Shown here: piece by piece, positions 35,601 through 47,800 of the stretch
How the letters are laid out: the number at the start of each line of letters is the position of its first letter
Numbering within the stretch: position 1 is the stretch's first letter
Origin: Girardinichthys multiradiatus
Taxonomy: Eukaryota > Chordata > Actinopteri > Cyprinodontiformes > Goodeidae
Length of the DNA: 64,000 nucleotides
Reading direction: 5' to 3'
Assembly: GCF_021462225.1 (NCBI RefSeq)
Contig: NC_061800.1
Span: 16,910,749-16,974,748, forward strand
The notes under the pieces: generated by a model
Seen by the model: only the letters and a program-made list of their open reading frames with translations
Told to the model about the DNA's origin: nothing
The model's database searches: none
Made by a program: the position numbers and the translations under genes

Positions 35601-36600
35601 TAATTCAAAATTTTTCAGTTTAAGATTATGTGCCTGCACTGAAAGACGATTTTATTTTAAGGCATTTCATACAGGGCTGCATAGAAGCACAGTTGTAAGC
35701 ACTGTGGCCTTACAGCAAGAAGGCTCTGGGTTCAAACCCCAGCCTGAGGACTTTTTGGATGGAGTGGGCATGTTTTCCCTGTGTGTGAATCAGTGTTGCA
35801 TCAATGCTACGATGTAGATACACAATATTTATTAGGGCAATGTTAGAAAAGAGCATTTTTTTTTCTTAAATGGACACAGGAAGAGCAAAAAATGAAGAGA
35901 CTCAAAACGGTTAACAATATATTAATACATTTAAAATCTTCGAAAACAATAGAGTAAGTATGAAGTTTGGGCCATTCTTGATAGACAAACAACAACAAAA
36001 GAGGTTCTCATTTATATCTTGCGTGGGTCTTTAAGGGCTCCAGGGTTCCCCCTGTGGCTTAGTTTGCATATACCTCGGCCAGCTCGGGGCAGTGCAACAG
36101 AATACGATACTGTTCGCGATTTCAACATTCCTGAAATAATGGGACAAGAACTAAATAAAAGAGCCTAATATTTTATGAAGTAAGAGGAGATAAAAACTGC
36201 TGCTAACGTTTATAGGATCTTAGAACATCACACATGTTTATTTTAGCTTCATAGGAGAAACATGCTCAAGAATTGTAGTATGTGAACAAAATGAAACACA
36301 ACAAAGATTAGAGGAATTTGTATTGTTTTCCCACTGGTTTCACAAAATTCCCATAATTCCGTGCGTCCCATCATGTTGCTGTCCTTGGTACTGAAACATC
36401 CCTTCCAGGCGAGTCTCCATGTCTGCAATCCGCTCATCGTAAACAGCTCGACTACGTACCTTCGTGAAAAGCTCCTTCTTCTCTTCTTTCTGCTTAGCGC
36501 TGGTGGGAACGTTTTCCTGCTCTCTTGGGACGTCTTTTAATTGTATTTCGACGATACCTTTCTCTTTACCCGCGGTCATTTGGTCCTTATCAGACCTCAT
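29619..36600 (-). CDS. upf3a: UPF3A, nonsense-mediated mRNA decay factor (11 coding exons, 470 codons)
   Basis: Coding exons: 36600-36460, 34991-34885, 34808-34702, 34424-34326, 34150-34040, 32020-31965, 31889-31731, 31627-31494, 31382-31362, 31099-30811, 29807-29619. Total 1413 nt, all in frame; human UPF3A is 476 residues. Residues about 48-145 are the RNP-type UPF3 domain that binds UPF2 (VVIRRLPPNL, DYFEFF, SRAYINF, LLFRDRFDGYVF). Residues 190-300 are a highly charged Arg/Glu/Lys region. The C-terminus (from about 409) carries the exon-junction-complex-binding motif DRPAMQLYQPGAR. UPF3 proteins shuttle between nucleus and cytoplasm and link exon-junction complexes to UPF2/UPF1. Paralogue choice rests on the middle region (KKLKKKDAKAGSIEEDPEY, ANPETLLGE, RTTPLLEYIKN), which fits UPF3A better than UPF3B, and on adjacency to CDC16. 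Notable: a 21-nt microexon and a 99-nt symmetric exon 4. Confidence 0.94.
30010..30400 (-). mobile_element. Old Tc1-like remnant in UPF3A intron
   Basis: The block CCCTGCTGAAGAAAAGCA (30331-30348), together with GGGATCATTGTCCTGGAAGG (30250-30269) upstream, is the typical minus-strand picture of the Tc1 transposase middle region. The TIR-like CAGAAGTATTGAAAAACCCC is at about 30025-30044. It is fully decayed. Confidence 0.55.
32500..33190 (+). mobile_element. LINE 3' fragment in UPF3A intron
   Basis: Reverse-transcriptase debris 'EVPQGFVLSP.HFILYT' is at 32627-32680. A C-terminal ORF2 piece ('NQNQIWRSSLLLFFSIYLEQTSRKLKL'-like in broken frames) follows, then a 3' UTR with ATGTAAAGCACTGAATTG and the terminal AAATAAACTTGTCTTGCC (about 33165-33183). 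This tail differs from the GAATT-type LINE in the ASMTL intron, so it is a different family. It lies antisense to UPF3A. Confidence 0.6.
33815..33837 (+). repeat. (TTA)n microsatellite
   Basis: A short run of ATT/TTA units in a UPF3A intron. Confidence 0.8.
35676..35794 (+). repeat. SINE head fragment in UPF3A intron 1
   Basis: The tRNA-like head of the same SINE family: an A-box-like GCACAGTTGTAAGCACTG at about 35688-35705 and a B-box-like GGGTTCAAACCCC near 35729-35741. The body then breaks off after GGGCATGTTTTCCCTG. Orientation is plus, opposite to UPF3A. Confidence 0.65.
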
Positions 36601-36644
36601 TTCTTCCCATCTCCCTCAAACTCGCTTGGTGTTGATACCGTATC

Positions 36645-36676
36645 CTCGCGAGAGTATAACAACCAAATATCGCGAG
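36645..36676 (-). promoter_or_regulatory. upf3a: UPF3A core-promoter CTCGCGAG palindromes
   Basis: Just upstream of the UPF3A start codon there is an 8-bp palindrome CTCGCGAG at 36645-36652, extended to CTCGCGAGAG. A second half-match, CGCGAG, is at 36671-36676. The TCTCGCGAGA motif is a known core-promoter element of vertebrate housekeeping genes. Its position about 45-75 bp upstream of the ATG fits that use. Confidence 0.5.
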
Positions 36677-36679
36677 TGG

Positions 36680-38300
36680 TCAGATTTCATTTTAATGATT
36701 TAGTTATCTAGTGGTACATTTCTTAATCTAATATTGTGCCTCATTTTTTTTTTCTATATTTCCATTTTTTGTAAAGAAATAATAATATAAATAAGTTAAA
36801 AAAAAATTACAATAAGAGCTTCACCTGTAGATTATATCAAGTCTAGGGTCAGTCTGTATCAGCTGGCTGGAGACTGGTGGTGCTGTGCGGCTCTCGGGTC
36901 GCACGGGAAGAGTTTGAGGCAGCAGAGCTACAAAAAGCAAGTTCTGCAGACTGGTTCACGACCCGCCAATGGGAATCTCGGCAGGGAACTGAAAAGAAAG
37001 AAGCACCATCCTTATATATAACACTACTACCTCTTTGCATTTTATCAAAACAAAAAGTCAAATTCTCTACCACTAATTTTTTCACTATAGTAACCTATAC
37101 AACAACGAGCTGCTGGTTTCCTGACGCGTCCGGGATCCATCAGGTGCGGATGCCGAGCTCTTTAAGTTCGGCACAAAAGTGGAACAGGTATCCGGATCTT
37201 GGCAGATCCGATCGTGTGTGTAAATACCGGTCGACTTAGACGGACTGCAGCCCATTTCTTCTCAAACTAACTGACATGACCTCAATTGGACGCCGTTCTG
37301 CGGATAATCACTGGACATGGTAGGCAGACAGGATGGAGGAAAGTTGTCAGCACTGGCGGATTTTACATGAATGGCTCCCTGGGTGAACCCCTCCTGCTGA
37401 GCCATGCACAACTGAACACACGCCTTCTCTTCGACAAAAAAAATAAATAAAATATTGATCTGAGAAAAACTGACAGATGGGTGGATGAATTGAAAGCTAA
37501 GAATCCCACGTTTTTCCCCAAATCCCAATCTGTGCATAATGTCTGTATGATAATTCAGGTTTCACCAGTTGGTATATATTGTGCTGTCATGCTTTTTAAA
37601 TCTTCCTGAACACTGGAGAAAAAAATATGCGTTTTTACGTGGTTTTCTAAGAGGTCGATTTACTTTGGGTGAGATCTTGCTAATTTAGCAAAGAACATAG
37701 CTGCAGACCATATAGTGGTTTAACGCAACTAAGCAAACATGTTTGATACTTTTTTGGAAAATAATTTGACTGGGTGGGAAGATATTTTGAGTTGGAGGTC
37801 ATTTTGACTGTAAATTTCCACGTTTTCAGTTTTTAAACCAAATCCAGAATTAGTTCGAATTAAATGTTAGAAATGCTACAATCAAGAGAAATTCAATAAT
37901 ATTAACAAAAACTATGAAATAGAATTCAAAATGACATATCAAATTTTGAAAAACTGTCCAAGCATTTGATAAATGTTTTATGTCTGTACACAAAACAGTG
38001 AATCGTGTACAATTTAGTACTCTTTTCCATCCATCTATTTCCAAACCATCTTCAGTGCCACCAGCCATGTGCAACATTTTATTACACACTGCGAGAATGT
38101 GCCCATTCCAACATACTGGATAAGAAAGTAATACAAAACTCCTTGAACTGACAGGTAACTTTTTGGTTGTTTTCTTGAGACTCACTTTGTCACCTCCCCC
38201 AGAATACATCTAAAAACATCTACAAAAAAAGATATGCATTGCGCAGATTAACAATGTACCCACAGACACACAAAAACAAGGCCTGCTAAAGTTTTAAGAG
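36680..38300. other. CDC16-UPF3A intergenic spacer
   Basis: AT-rich sequence with a GC-richer block at 36850-37260 that retains several CpGs. No gene or repeat family was recognised. UPF3A promoter elements are at its left edge and the CDC16 polyadenylation signal is at its right. Confidence 0.4.
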
Positions 38301-38310
38301 AAATGCATGG

Positions 38311-38316
38311 TTTATT
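38311..38316 (-). terminator. cdc16: CDC16 polyadenylation signal (AATAAA)
   Basis: AATAAA on the minus strand about 495 nt after the CDC16 stop codon, with the UPF3A promoter a further 1.65 kb downstream. No earlier canonical signal was noticed in the 3' UTR. Confidence 0.5.
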
Positions 38317-38809
38317 GTAAGAATAACCAAAATGTTAATTCACCAAATTTGATTATACTTAGCTGGCTCCTTTTTCAGAGTGAAAATCCACAGGTTTTAA
38401 GCAGCAGGGAGGATCTTGCCTCAGGCATTAGCAAGTGACTTTAAATGTCCTTGTGTTGTGAGGTGTGTGGCTGTGTTTGATCCTGCTATAGGGCCACATC
38501 ATCCCAGTGTTTCTAACCCGAGGTAAAATATATTCAACCCTTGAAACAAGTCATGTGTTCACTTCCCCCTTCTTTAAAGTGCATTCTTGTGAAATTATGG
38601 TATACACCATGTGCTGTATACAAATTCAGTCACTTATGTTAAAAAAAATTTCACAAGAGCATTCTGATACAAAATAACACACATTGCGGGGAATCCACAT
38701 GGTGGAGGACAGCGGCTTAAGTTGTGCGCTGACTGTCGTCCTCGGGCTTGGATACGTGTACCTATGACAACCAGTTACTTCCACAGTTCCACCACATGGC
38801 AGGATGAAA

Positions 38810-41800
38810 TCACGTGCTGGTATCTGATAAGGTGTCCAGCATCACATCGCTCTCGTACATATCACACTCCAGAGTTAATGAGAGCCGTAGAGGCGGCTCC
38901 AGCATCATCTTTTCCTGATTGGATGCTGGGGTTTCCAGCGTCGACAAGCTAGTCTCTTCCGACCTTGGCGTAGCTTGAAGGTCATTTGTCTCTGATGTGT
39001 TCAACATCTTCATCAGTGCTGGAGTGTTCAAACTGCCTCGCACCTTGTCATTTATGTCGGTTCCTTTTGAAAAAAATCAAAAACAGTTTTTGAATCATAC
39101 GTAGAGTAAATGCGAGTACAGTTTTACATGTTTACAATGTTGTCTGTTACTTATTATGGCTTTTTAAATTCCAAAACACCTGAACTATAGTAAAAACAAA
39201 CTACAGTTGTTTTATTATGGTAAAAGCACACTAAACGGTTGTAATGATTTTCCCCTACAGTGTTTCAAACATATACAGGTCCTTCTCAAAATATTAGCAT
39301 ATTGTGATAAAGTTCATTATTTTCCATAATGTCATGATGAAAATTTAACATTCATATATTTTAGATTCATTGCACACTAACTGAAATATTTCAGGTCTTT
39401 TATTGTCTTAATACGGATGATTTTGGCATACAGCTCATGAAAACCCAAAATTCCTATCTCACAAAATTAGCATATCATTAAAAGGGTCTCTAAACGAGCT
39501 ATGAACCTAATCATCTGAATCAACGAGTTAACTCTAAACACCTGTAAAAGATTCCTGAGGCCTTTAAAACTCCCAGCCTGGTTCATCACTCAAAACCCCA
39601 ATCATGGGTAAGACTGCCGACCTGACTGCTGTCCAGAAGGCCACTATTGACACCCTCAAGAAAGAGGGTAAGACACAGAAAGAAATTTCTGAACAAATAG
39701 GTTGTTCCCAGAGTGCTGTATCAAGGCACCTCAGTGGGAAGTCTGTGGGAAGGAAAAAGTGTGGCAGAAAACGGTGCACAACGAGAAGAGGTGACCGGAC
39801 CCTGAGGAAGATTGTAGAGAAGGGCCGATTCCAGACCTTGGGGGACCTGCGGAAGCAGTGGACTGAGTCTGGAGTAGAAACATCCAGAGCCACCGTGCAC
39901 AGGCGTGTGCAGGAAATGGGCTACAGGTGCCGCATTCCCCAGACCTGGGCTACAGAGAAGCAGCACTAGACTGTTGCTCAGTGGTCCAAAGTACTTTTTT
40001 CGGATGAAAGCAAATTCTGCATGTCATTCGGAAATCAAGGTGCCAGAGTCTGGAGGAAGACTGGGGAGAAGGAAATGCCAAAATGCCAGAAGTCCAGTGT
40101 CAAGTACCCACAGTCAGTGATGGTCTGGGGTGCCGTGTCAGCTGCTGGTGTTGGTCCACTGTGTTTTATCAAGGGCAGGGTCAATGCAGCTAGCTATCAG
40201 GAGATTTTGGAGCACTTCATGCTTCCATCTGCTGAAAAGCTTTATGGAGATGAAGATTTCATTTTTCAGCACGACCTGGCACCTGCTCACAGTGCCAAAA
40301 CCACTGGTAAATGGTTTACTGACCATGGTATCACTGTGCTCAATTGGCCTGCCAACTCTCCTGACCTGAACCCCATAGAGAATCTGTGGGATATTGTGAA
40401 GAGAACGTTGAGAGACTCAAGACCCAACACTCTGGATGAGCTAAAGGCCGCTATCGAAGCATCCTGGGCCTCCATAAGACCTCAGCAGTGCCACAGGCTG
40501 ATTGCCTCCATGCCACACCGCATTGAAGCAGTCATTTCTGCAAAAGGATTCCCGACCAAGTATTGAGTGCATAACTGTACATGATTATTTGAAGGTTGAC
40601 GTTTTTTGTATTAAAAACACTTTTCTTTTATTGGTCGGATGAAATATGCTAATTTTGTGAGATAGGAATTTTGGGTTTTCATGAGTTGTATGCCACAATC
40701 ATCCGTATTAAGACAATAAAAGACCTGAAATATTTCAGTTAGTGTGCAATGAATCTAAAATATATGAATGTTAAATTTTCATCATGACATTATGGAAAAT
40801 AATGAACTTTATCTCAATATGCTAATATTTTGAGAAGGACCTGTATATATTTGGAATTCTTATATAACTCAAAACTCTGCTGCCATTTAACATAATGTCA
40901 GTCGATGTGTTTACAGACTGAAATAGAGTGGAACAGCCTTTAACAAACAGGCTAATCCAGTGATGTAATCTCCAGCAATAATGTTAAACCTAAATCTATG
41001 TCTTTATCTATGTCTTATGCATCCCATCATATGGCCCAATGAAATCTATTTAATTATTATCCAAATTCCACTTTTCCCATTCTAATCATTTTAAACCACA
41101 ACGTGTGTAATTGTGAGGTGAAAGAAAATAATTCACCAATTCAACAGCCAAAGAGTTTTAGCATTCAACAAGTGTTATTTAAGTGTTAGAAATATAAGCA
41201 GCAGAACACTGAGTACTTTTACAGGGTATTCAAAAGGATTTTTTAAACACAAACATTATCTGCAAAACAAAGAATCTGATGTTTTTGACATTTTGAAAAG
41301 GAAAGTCTCTTTTAAAAGTACTTTAGAGTTGAGCTCAACACCAAAATATGTCTCTAAAGAAACCTGCAAACACTAAAACCTTGTGCACACCTGCATAATG
41401 CACAGCACCTTTGTTCATTTTTATTTCTTTCACCTGTCACAGACATCTCCACTAAAGTACACAATTGTTAGAATTTTTTGTTTAGCTCTCATGTTGTGAA
41501 GATAGACTGTTTTAATGTGTGACATATTTTTATGCAGAGTATAAAATCAAATGTACTTCTGCTTGTTTAAAGTAAAATAACAGCAAACATCAGGGGTCTT
41601 AAACTCCAGTACAGAGAATCAAGGGCTTCCGACTTTTCGATCTGCCGACTCACCTGAATCAAATGGCTAAATTACTCCTCATCATGCAATCAAGTTTTAA
41701 TGTCCTGCTAATGACTTAATTATGTGATTTATGTGTGATCAAGCAGAGACATCTGAAAGGACTGGAATTTGAGACCCCTTAAATAATGAAAACTAAATAA

Positions 41801-44800
41801 ATATATCTATTAATAGCATAGCATATTATAGTATAGTTTTCTAATATAGATTGGTGGGAAATATTAAAGATATAAACCAAATATCTTAATTAATAACAAT
41901 GACAACGAATGTGATAAATGCAGTTTAGGAAAACAATCTATTTTACAGGTAAATGTCCAATTCTTAATTATGTTTGTAAACAGGAATAAAAGGAGTTTAA
42001 TAAATAGTTTTCCCTTTGGCGTTGAACTCGTGAAAGATATGAAGCATATTTTTTGTTCATTTTCACACCCATCTCATGTATGAGAGAAGAGCTTAAACAT
42101 ATAGACACAGCATGCTGAATACGACAGCCTTTTGCTTTTTCGAATAAATAAAGAGCTGCGTTTTACTTATTGATTTCACGCTATATTTTATACTGCAATG
42201 TGCATTTTTCTGGTCTTTTAATTTTGTTAAACAAAAGAACAAAATAAAATATTTACATTAAAAAGGAAAGTTTGTCTTTTAGATTGAATGGAATTGTGGA
42301 AAATATTAACAGGGAATAAAATTGTATACGTTTTGCAATTTTATTGAAATAACACAAACCTATATATGCGTCCGTGTCCCCAATGTACATCTCGATACAA
42401 TGGCCAAGCATCGTCACTGAGAAAGTGTCGTCCCTTTTCAACCCGAGAGCCTGTGGTAGAAAAGAAGATTCAATCTGGCACCAAAAAAAAAAAAAATCTA
42501 ATCAATCAAATCTCAAGCTAGTTTTATAATGTTAAAACTGTAACCAAGCACTAATAAAACCATCTTTGACAGTTTTATAATTCATTGGTTTATTCCTTGC
42601 CTGAAATGTTTTATTTCTCAAGTGAAAGCTGATTGGACAGCAAATTACTAGAGGTACTTTTTTCAAAATAAAGTGCTATGATTTCTGTCACGTTCCTAAT
42701 GCTTCTTACACCCTTGAAAGAAAAACGCCATCTCTCATTTTAACATCAAGGAATTACCAACCATGGTGAAACCTCACATAGATGCAACGAAGCTCAGAGA
42801 CTAACGCCTTTAATCTTACCGTATGAAAGTAGTCTATAGCACTTTCAAAGTCCCCCATGAGACTGTGCACATATCCTATCGCAGAATACGTAGATGCATG
42901 CTGAGGGATCAACACCAGTGCTTGACGATGGTACTCCAGAGACTGGTCGTACTTTCTACAACATTAAACACAACAATTTAGAAAGCTGTTATCCAAGGAC
43001 TTAACAGAATTTAATAAACAGACATTGCAGAATGATTAACATTTCATTCCTGTTTTTATAGATCGCATGACAACAAAGCATGCCCTGAAAAGCAATGTCA
43101 AAATTAATGTTTGAGTTTATGTTTAGGGGTGCACATTTACATTGTTCTCCACAGCTTCCAAGGCTTAGCCACTAACAGCAGATTAACAATGAATCCATAG
43201 CAGGTTCCAAGGTGTTGATCTATTTATAGTCTTGAAAAGAGAAACAACCTAATACTGCTGTCCTGAAAATTATTCACATTTTAACTCTAAGGGGAAAAGA
43301 AAACTATAAAAGCATTTCCATGCATGTTGCTCACAATCCTAATCCCCAAAACAAGTGCACATATGGTTCCATTTTTCAGTGCACACACTATCCTGTATTA
43401 TTTGGCCTTATCAATCAAAGTGTCCCACCCAAAAATGGCTAGGGAAAAAAAATATACTCCACTGAATTCATCAGGTATCTGTTTCAGTAAAATGAACCCA
43501 CAGCAAAGGCCAGGGTGATGCTGTGAGGACAGGACATAAAAGGGTTAATTAAAAAGAAACCCACACAGTGTAAATGGTGCAACACCTACTTTAGTTTTCG
43601 GCACACATGACCCAAGTTGTTCAACAAGGGCTCCCACTTGTCCACAGTAACCTTAAATAAAATCAAGACAAATTATTAGTAACTCTTATACAGAACGTAC
43701 GTTTGAAAGTCATGCACCACATTGAATCAGCTCTCACCTCATTCCCTATGGCTTTGATTTTCTCCATTGCATCCAGAAATAACCTTTCTGCCGTCTTCCA
43801 GCTGTACCAGTCGAGGAGAAAAACATGCAGATCTTCTATTAATCAACTCATGAACAACTTCTCATGCATGATGGCAATATTTCCACATCATTGTGTTCTT
43901 TTCATCAGCAGTGGTAAACAACTGCACAAAGACTAAAATGAACTTTAATAAAATTACAATATCTATTAAGAATACTGTTTTGGTTTGTTTGGAGCAATAT
44001 ACTCACTCTCCATTTTGAAATGCAACCACTGCCACCTCATGTATGACAAACGGGTCTTCTGGGGCGATACTAAGAGCTTGGCTGAAAAACCGCTCCGCCA
44101 GCTTGGAGTTGTTAGTTAGACCGTACTCCAGCCCAATGTAGAGCATGGGTAAATGACATCTATGGAGATCAAACAGCAAGCAATACAAAAGAAATTGGGT
44201 TTATGTCATTTAACAGGGATGATTTAAAGAAAAACATGCAGTTTTACAACAGAAAGAAAAATTTCTCAAGAAAAAAAATAAAATAACTGGGACCACAGCG
44301 ATAAAAAACTTGACTCCAAATTGTTAAAAGTAACCAGAAGGATCCATTATATTAAGCCTGTATCTGACATCTTGCAGATTTGAAAACTTTTCTTATGTAA
44401 ATAAGCAAAAGTTTCAATTAATCCTAAGAGACATTTCTAAATATATCTGCTTCTTATGTAACCCATGTAAAAAAAAAACTTGTGAGGTGTTTAAATTTGC
44501 TTTAAGTTGCTTTGTTGTTGTGAGCCTACAAAGAAAGATTCTCCTCAATGAACACTTTGTATAGTATGAAATATACATTCAACCGGCCATTATATTAAGT
44601 TTAATTGCTTGTTTCCTCCTTAACTCGATGCATTTAAGCATCTATCCGTTTAAACTATCCATTAGAATCAGGAAAAAAGGAGATTTGAATGCAGCATGAT
44701 TGTTGGTGCCAGATTGGAGGGTCCAAGTATCTCAGAAACTGTTGACAACCATGTTAGAAAATTACCCGAAGAAGAGACAATATCCAGCGGGCACCAGTTG

Positions 44801-47800
44801 TTACCTACCCTTTCATTAGCTGAGCAGCAGTGAAGTATGCAGCCATGGCTTGGTCATGCTCACTTTCCACAGCAAATGAGTGACCATAGGCGATCCATGC
44901 GGGACCATAAGTTCTCTCCAGAGTGGTGGCTTTACTACAGGAAATAAGCCACACGTTAAAATTAACCTAATGAGAAATTAAGCAGGACACCATTTTTGAC
45001 TTTTGACTGTAAATACCCTACCTAAGGTATCGCCTAGCATGTTCATTTTTGTTGCCAACCATGAGATAGTAGCACCCAACAGCAAACCAGGATACCTGGG
45101 AACATTTTTCTTTGGTTATAAAACAAAAAACAGGCTGGATAAAAAAAAAAAAAAAAAAGGTTATGTTAACAAAAGTAGAAAAATACTCACTGGATTGTTT
45201 GGGTACAGATCTACAAGTCTGTGTGAGAGGTAAAACAACTCTGCAGTGAGAAAAGACAAACTGATTAGTCCTAAAACGTAAACTAAATGTCCTCGGTAAA
45301 TGAATGCAAATTAAACTACCATTTGCTTTTCCAAGCTCTACCAGCGTCCCTATGTGAACTGGTAAACAGTTGGCATGAAAAGGGTCTTTCACCATCACCC
45401 TGAAAAGCAAACGTTGTGTTTAACACACACACATCACAACTTCTTAATTAGATGCATAACAAACCACTGGGAAATGTTTAATGGGCCAGAGAGAAGTCAA
45501 AACTAGGAGGTTATAAACATCAACCATACTTCCAAAGTGTTGCCCCTGCTGTTTCTTCACGGCTTTTGACAATTCATTAACATGTGGTAAATGCAAATGC
45601 ATAAGAAGCCCTCAGCGACTGCTAATCATCACAAATTTTCAGTGGAGCTAGGCATTTATTGCTTAACAACACCACAAATTTACTAGGAAAAAAAAACACT
45701 GGTCACCTACGTTGATGTGAGTTTGTAACACATCTTGAAATCACAGTTATAATAATGCCTCTCAGCAAGAGACACGACTACATCCAAGTTGTCTTGGAGA
45801 CCATTGACCATCTCTGGCACCACCAGGTCGCTGGGCTTGTTATACTGGAGATAAACAGAGAATAACAATGTGTAAGAAGGTTTACGTCACGCATGTATGT
45901 GAAAACCACTACTAAGATTTTTATCTTAGCAAGAGCGAAAACAGGAAAAGGGATCCCGATAAAGACCTGTGAAAACAAAAATTTGAAAAGCCACATTTTT
46001 TTTTATCTAAAATGACAAGTTCCTTGGTGGCGACACAAATTAAATATTTACTCTAAAGAATATTGGAAAATGTCCGTTTCAAGTCAACACTAACACTAAA
46101 TGAACATTAACAAACTCTGGGTTCTCTGATGCACTTCTTTAAAGACAGATAATTTTAAACTGGAATTTAATGCATTAAACATGTTTTCACTGCACCCAGA
46201 AATACTGTAAAACACACAAAAAAAAACACACAAATGTGTAAATCAGAGGTGCCCAACTTCAGTCATCGTGAGCTACGATCCTGCAACATTTAGATGCATC
46301 CCTTCTACAACACACCGGAATAAAATGGATGGTTTGTTTCCATGGCCCTGCGGAGCTGAATGACAAGTTGATGATGGAATCCAGCCATTTAATTCAGGGG
46401 TGTTAGAGAAGGGATGCCCCTGATACAAATCATACCTTGCTTCTATGACTACGTGTTAATTCTACTTAAAAAAAAAAAAAGGGAAAACACTATCCCACAA
46501 AAGGTCTTCTACTTTCTCAGCTGAGAAAAGATAAATATACATTTAAATTAATGAGATCAGAATCAGACAAAGTTGTCTGAATTGGATGTGACACTATATT
46601 GAAATACTAAAAAAACAGTTTTCCTTCTTTTTATTAAATGCAACAAAGATAAGAACTCCCACTATTTTCCGTCTTTAAACGCATCAACCAACACCATGTA
46701 CTTGGATGAATTTTGTTCAGTTGAATAACAAACAGGTGAAGGTTAGGAATCAGTGGTGATTGCTCTAAGACTGCAAAGGAAGCTCAACTTCCCCTAAAAT
46801 GTCAAAAAATAAGTGATCAAATATATACTGTTGTGTGTACATGTCATTGACTAAATATGCGCTACAACGCGCTCAACTTTTGTTCAGAATCAGCTTCTTA
46901 TCACTGGTAACGACGCGGCTTTCCTCTCACTCATTCCCGCAGCTTCACAGTGCTTTAAACAATGAGTTCAATAGCGAAGCAAAAATGCTGGGCTTTGTCC
47001 CGCCCATCGGACGCTCAGCGTCTTTGGGGGTCTATGGGGCAGTGGGCTGGCCTCGGCTGGCCCGGATGCTCAGCTTCTGCATGACGATTGGATGATCTGT
47101 CTGAGGCTGAATCCCTTTTTGATTGATAGCGAAATCAGCAATCTTGAAATTGAGCTTCCCCTCATTGAAAGACCAGCATCCGCCGCTGTTAGGAATGTGT
47201 GTCTTGATACATACATGGGAATAATTTTCTGTAGGATTCAAAGCTACTACATCTACTACATCTATCAACGAACTTGCAGCCTGTTTTATCTTTTATGTGT
47301 TACTTGTTACTTCTATGTGTAAAAAAAACAAAACAAAGAAAGGAAATTGGTATCAGCCAAAAAAAAAACATGGCTGATGCATTTCTGCTATCTAAATAAT
47401 GGTAACTAACATTTTTTTTTATGAAATATGCAATTTGTTGCCGGATAAATAAATGAATAAATACATTTTTATTTCGTTTTTTAAGCAAACGAGAATATAA
47501 AGCAAAACAATGTGTTTTTGCACAAAAAAGTCAATGCAGAGCCTCCTACCTTCTTTAATTTATTCTCAAAAAGGAAGTGTAACAGCTCCTCCTCTTCCTC
47601 AGTGCATTGCTGACTTAAAGGAAGCGAGTCCAGAAAGTCCTTCTCTGTTGCAGGTAGAAAATGATGTTTTATTTGAATGTAAAGTCATTATAAAGGTTGC
47701 AAAGAAATGACTGACACATGTGCTCAGTTGAAAAAATGACATTATCGCAACCTAACCTTCCTGTGCTGTCAACATGTGGTGGGACGTTAAAAGGTCAAAG

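Noticed and set aside
29619..36600. Assignment of the UPF3 gene as UPF3B because of its C-terminal motif
   Set aside because: The middle region (AKAGSIEEDPEY, TTPLLEYIKN) and the CDC16 neighbour fit UPF3A. The motif is treated as an ancestral feature.
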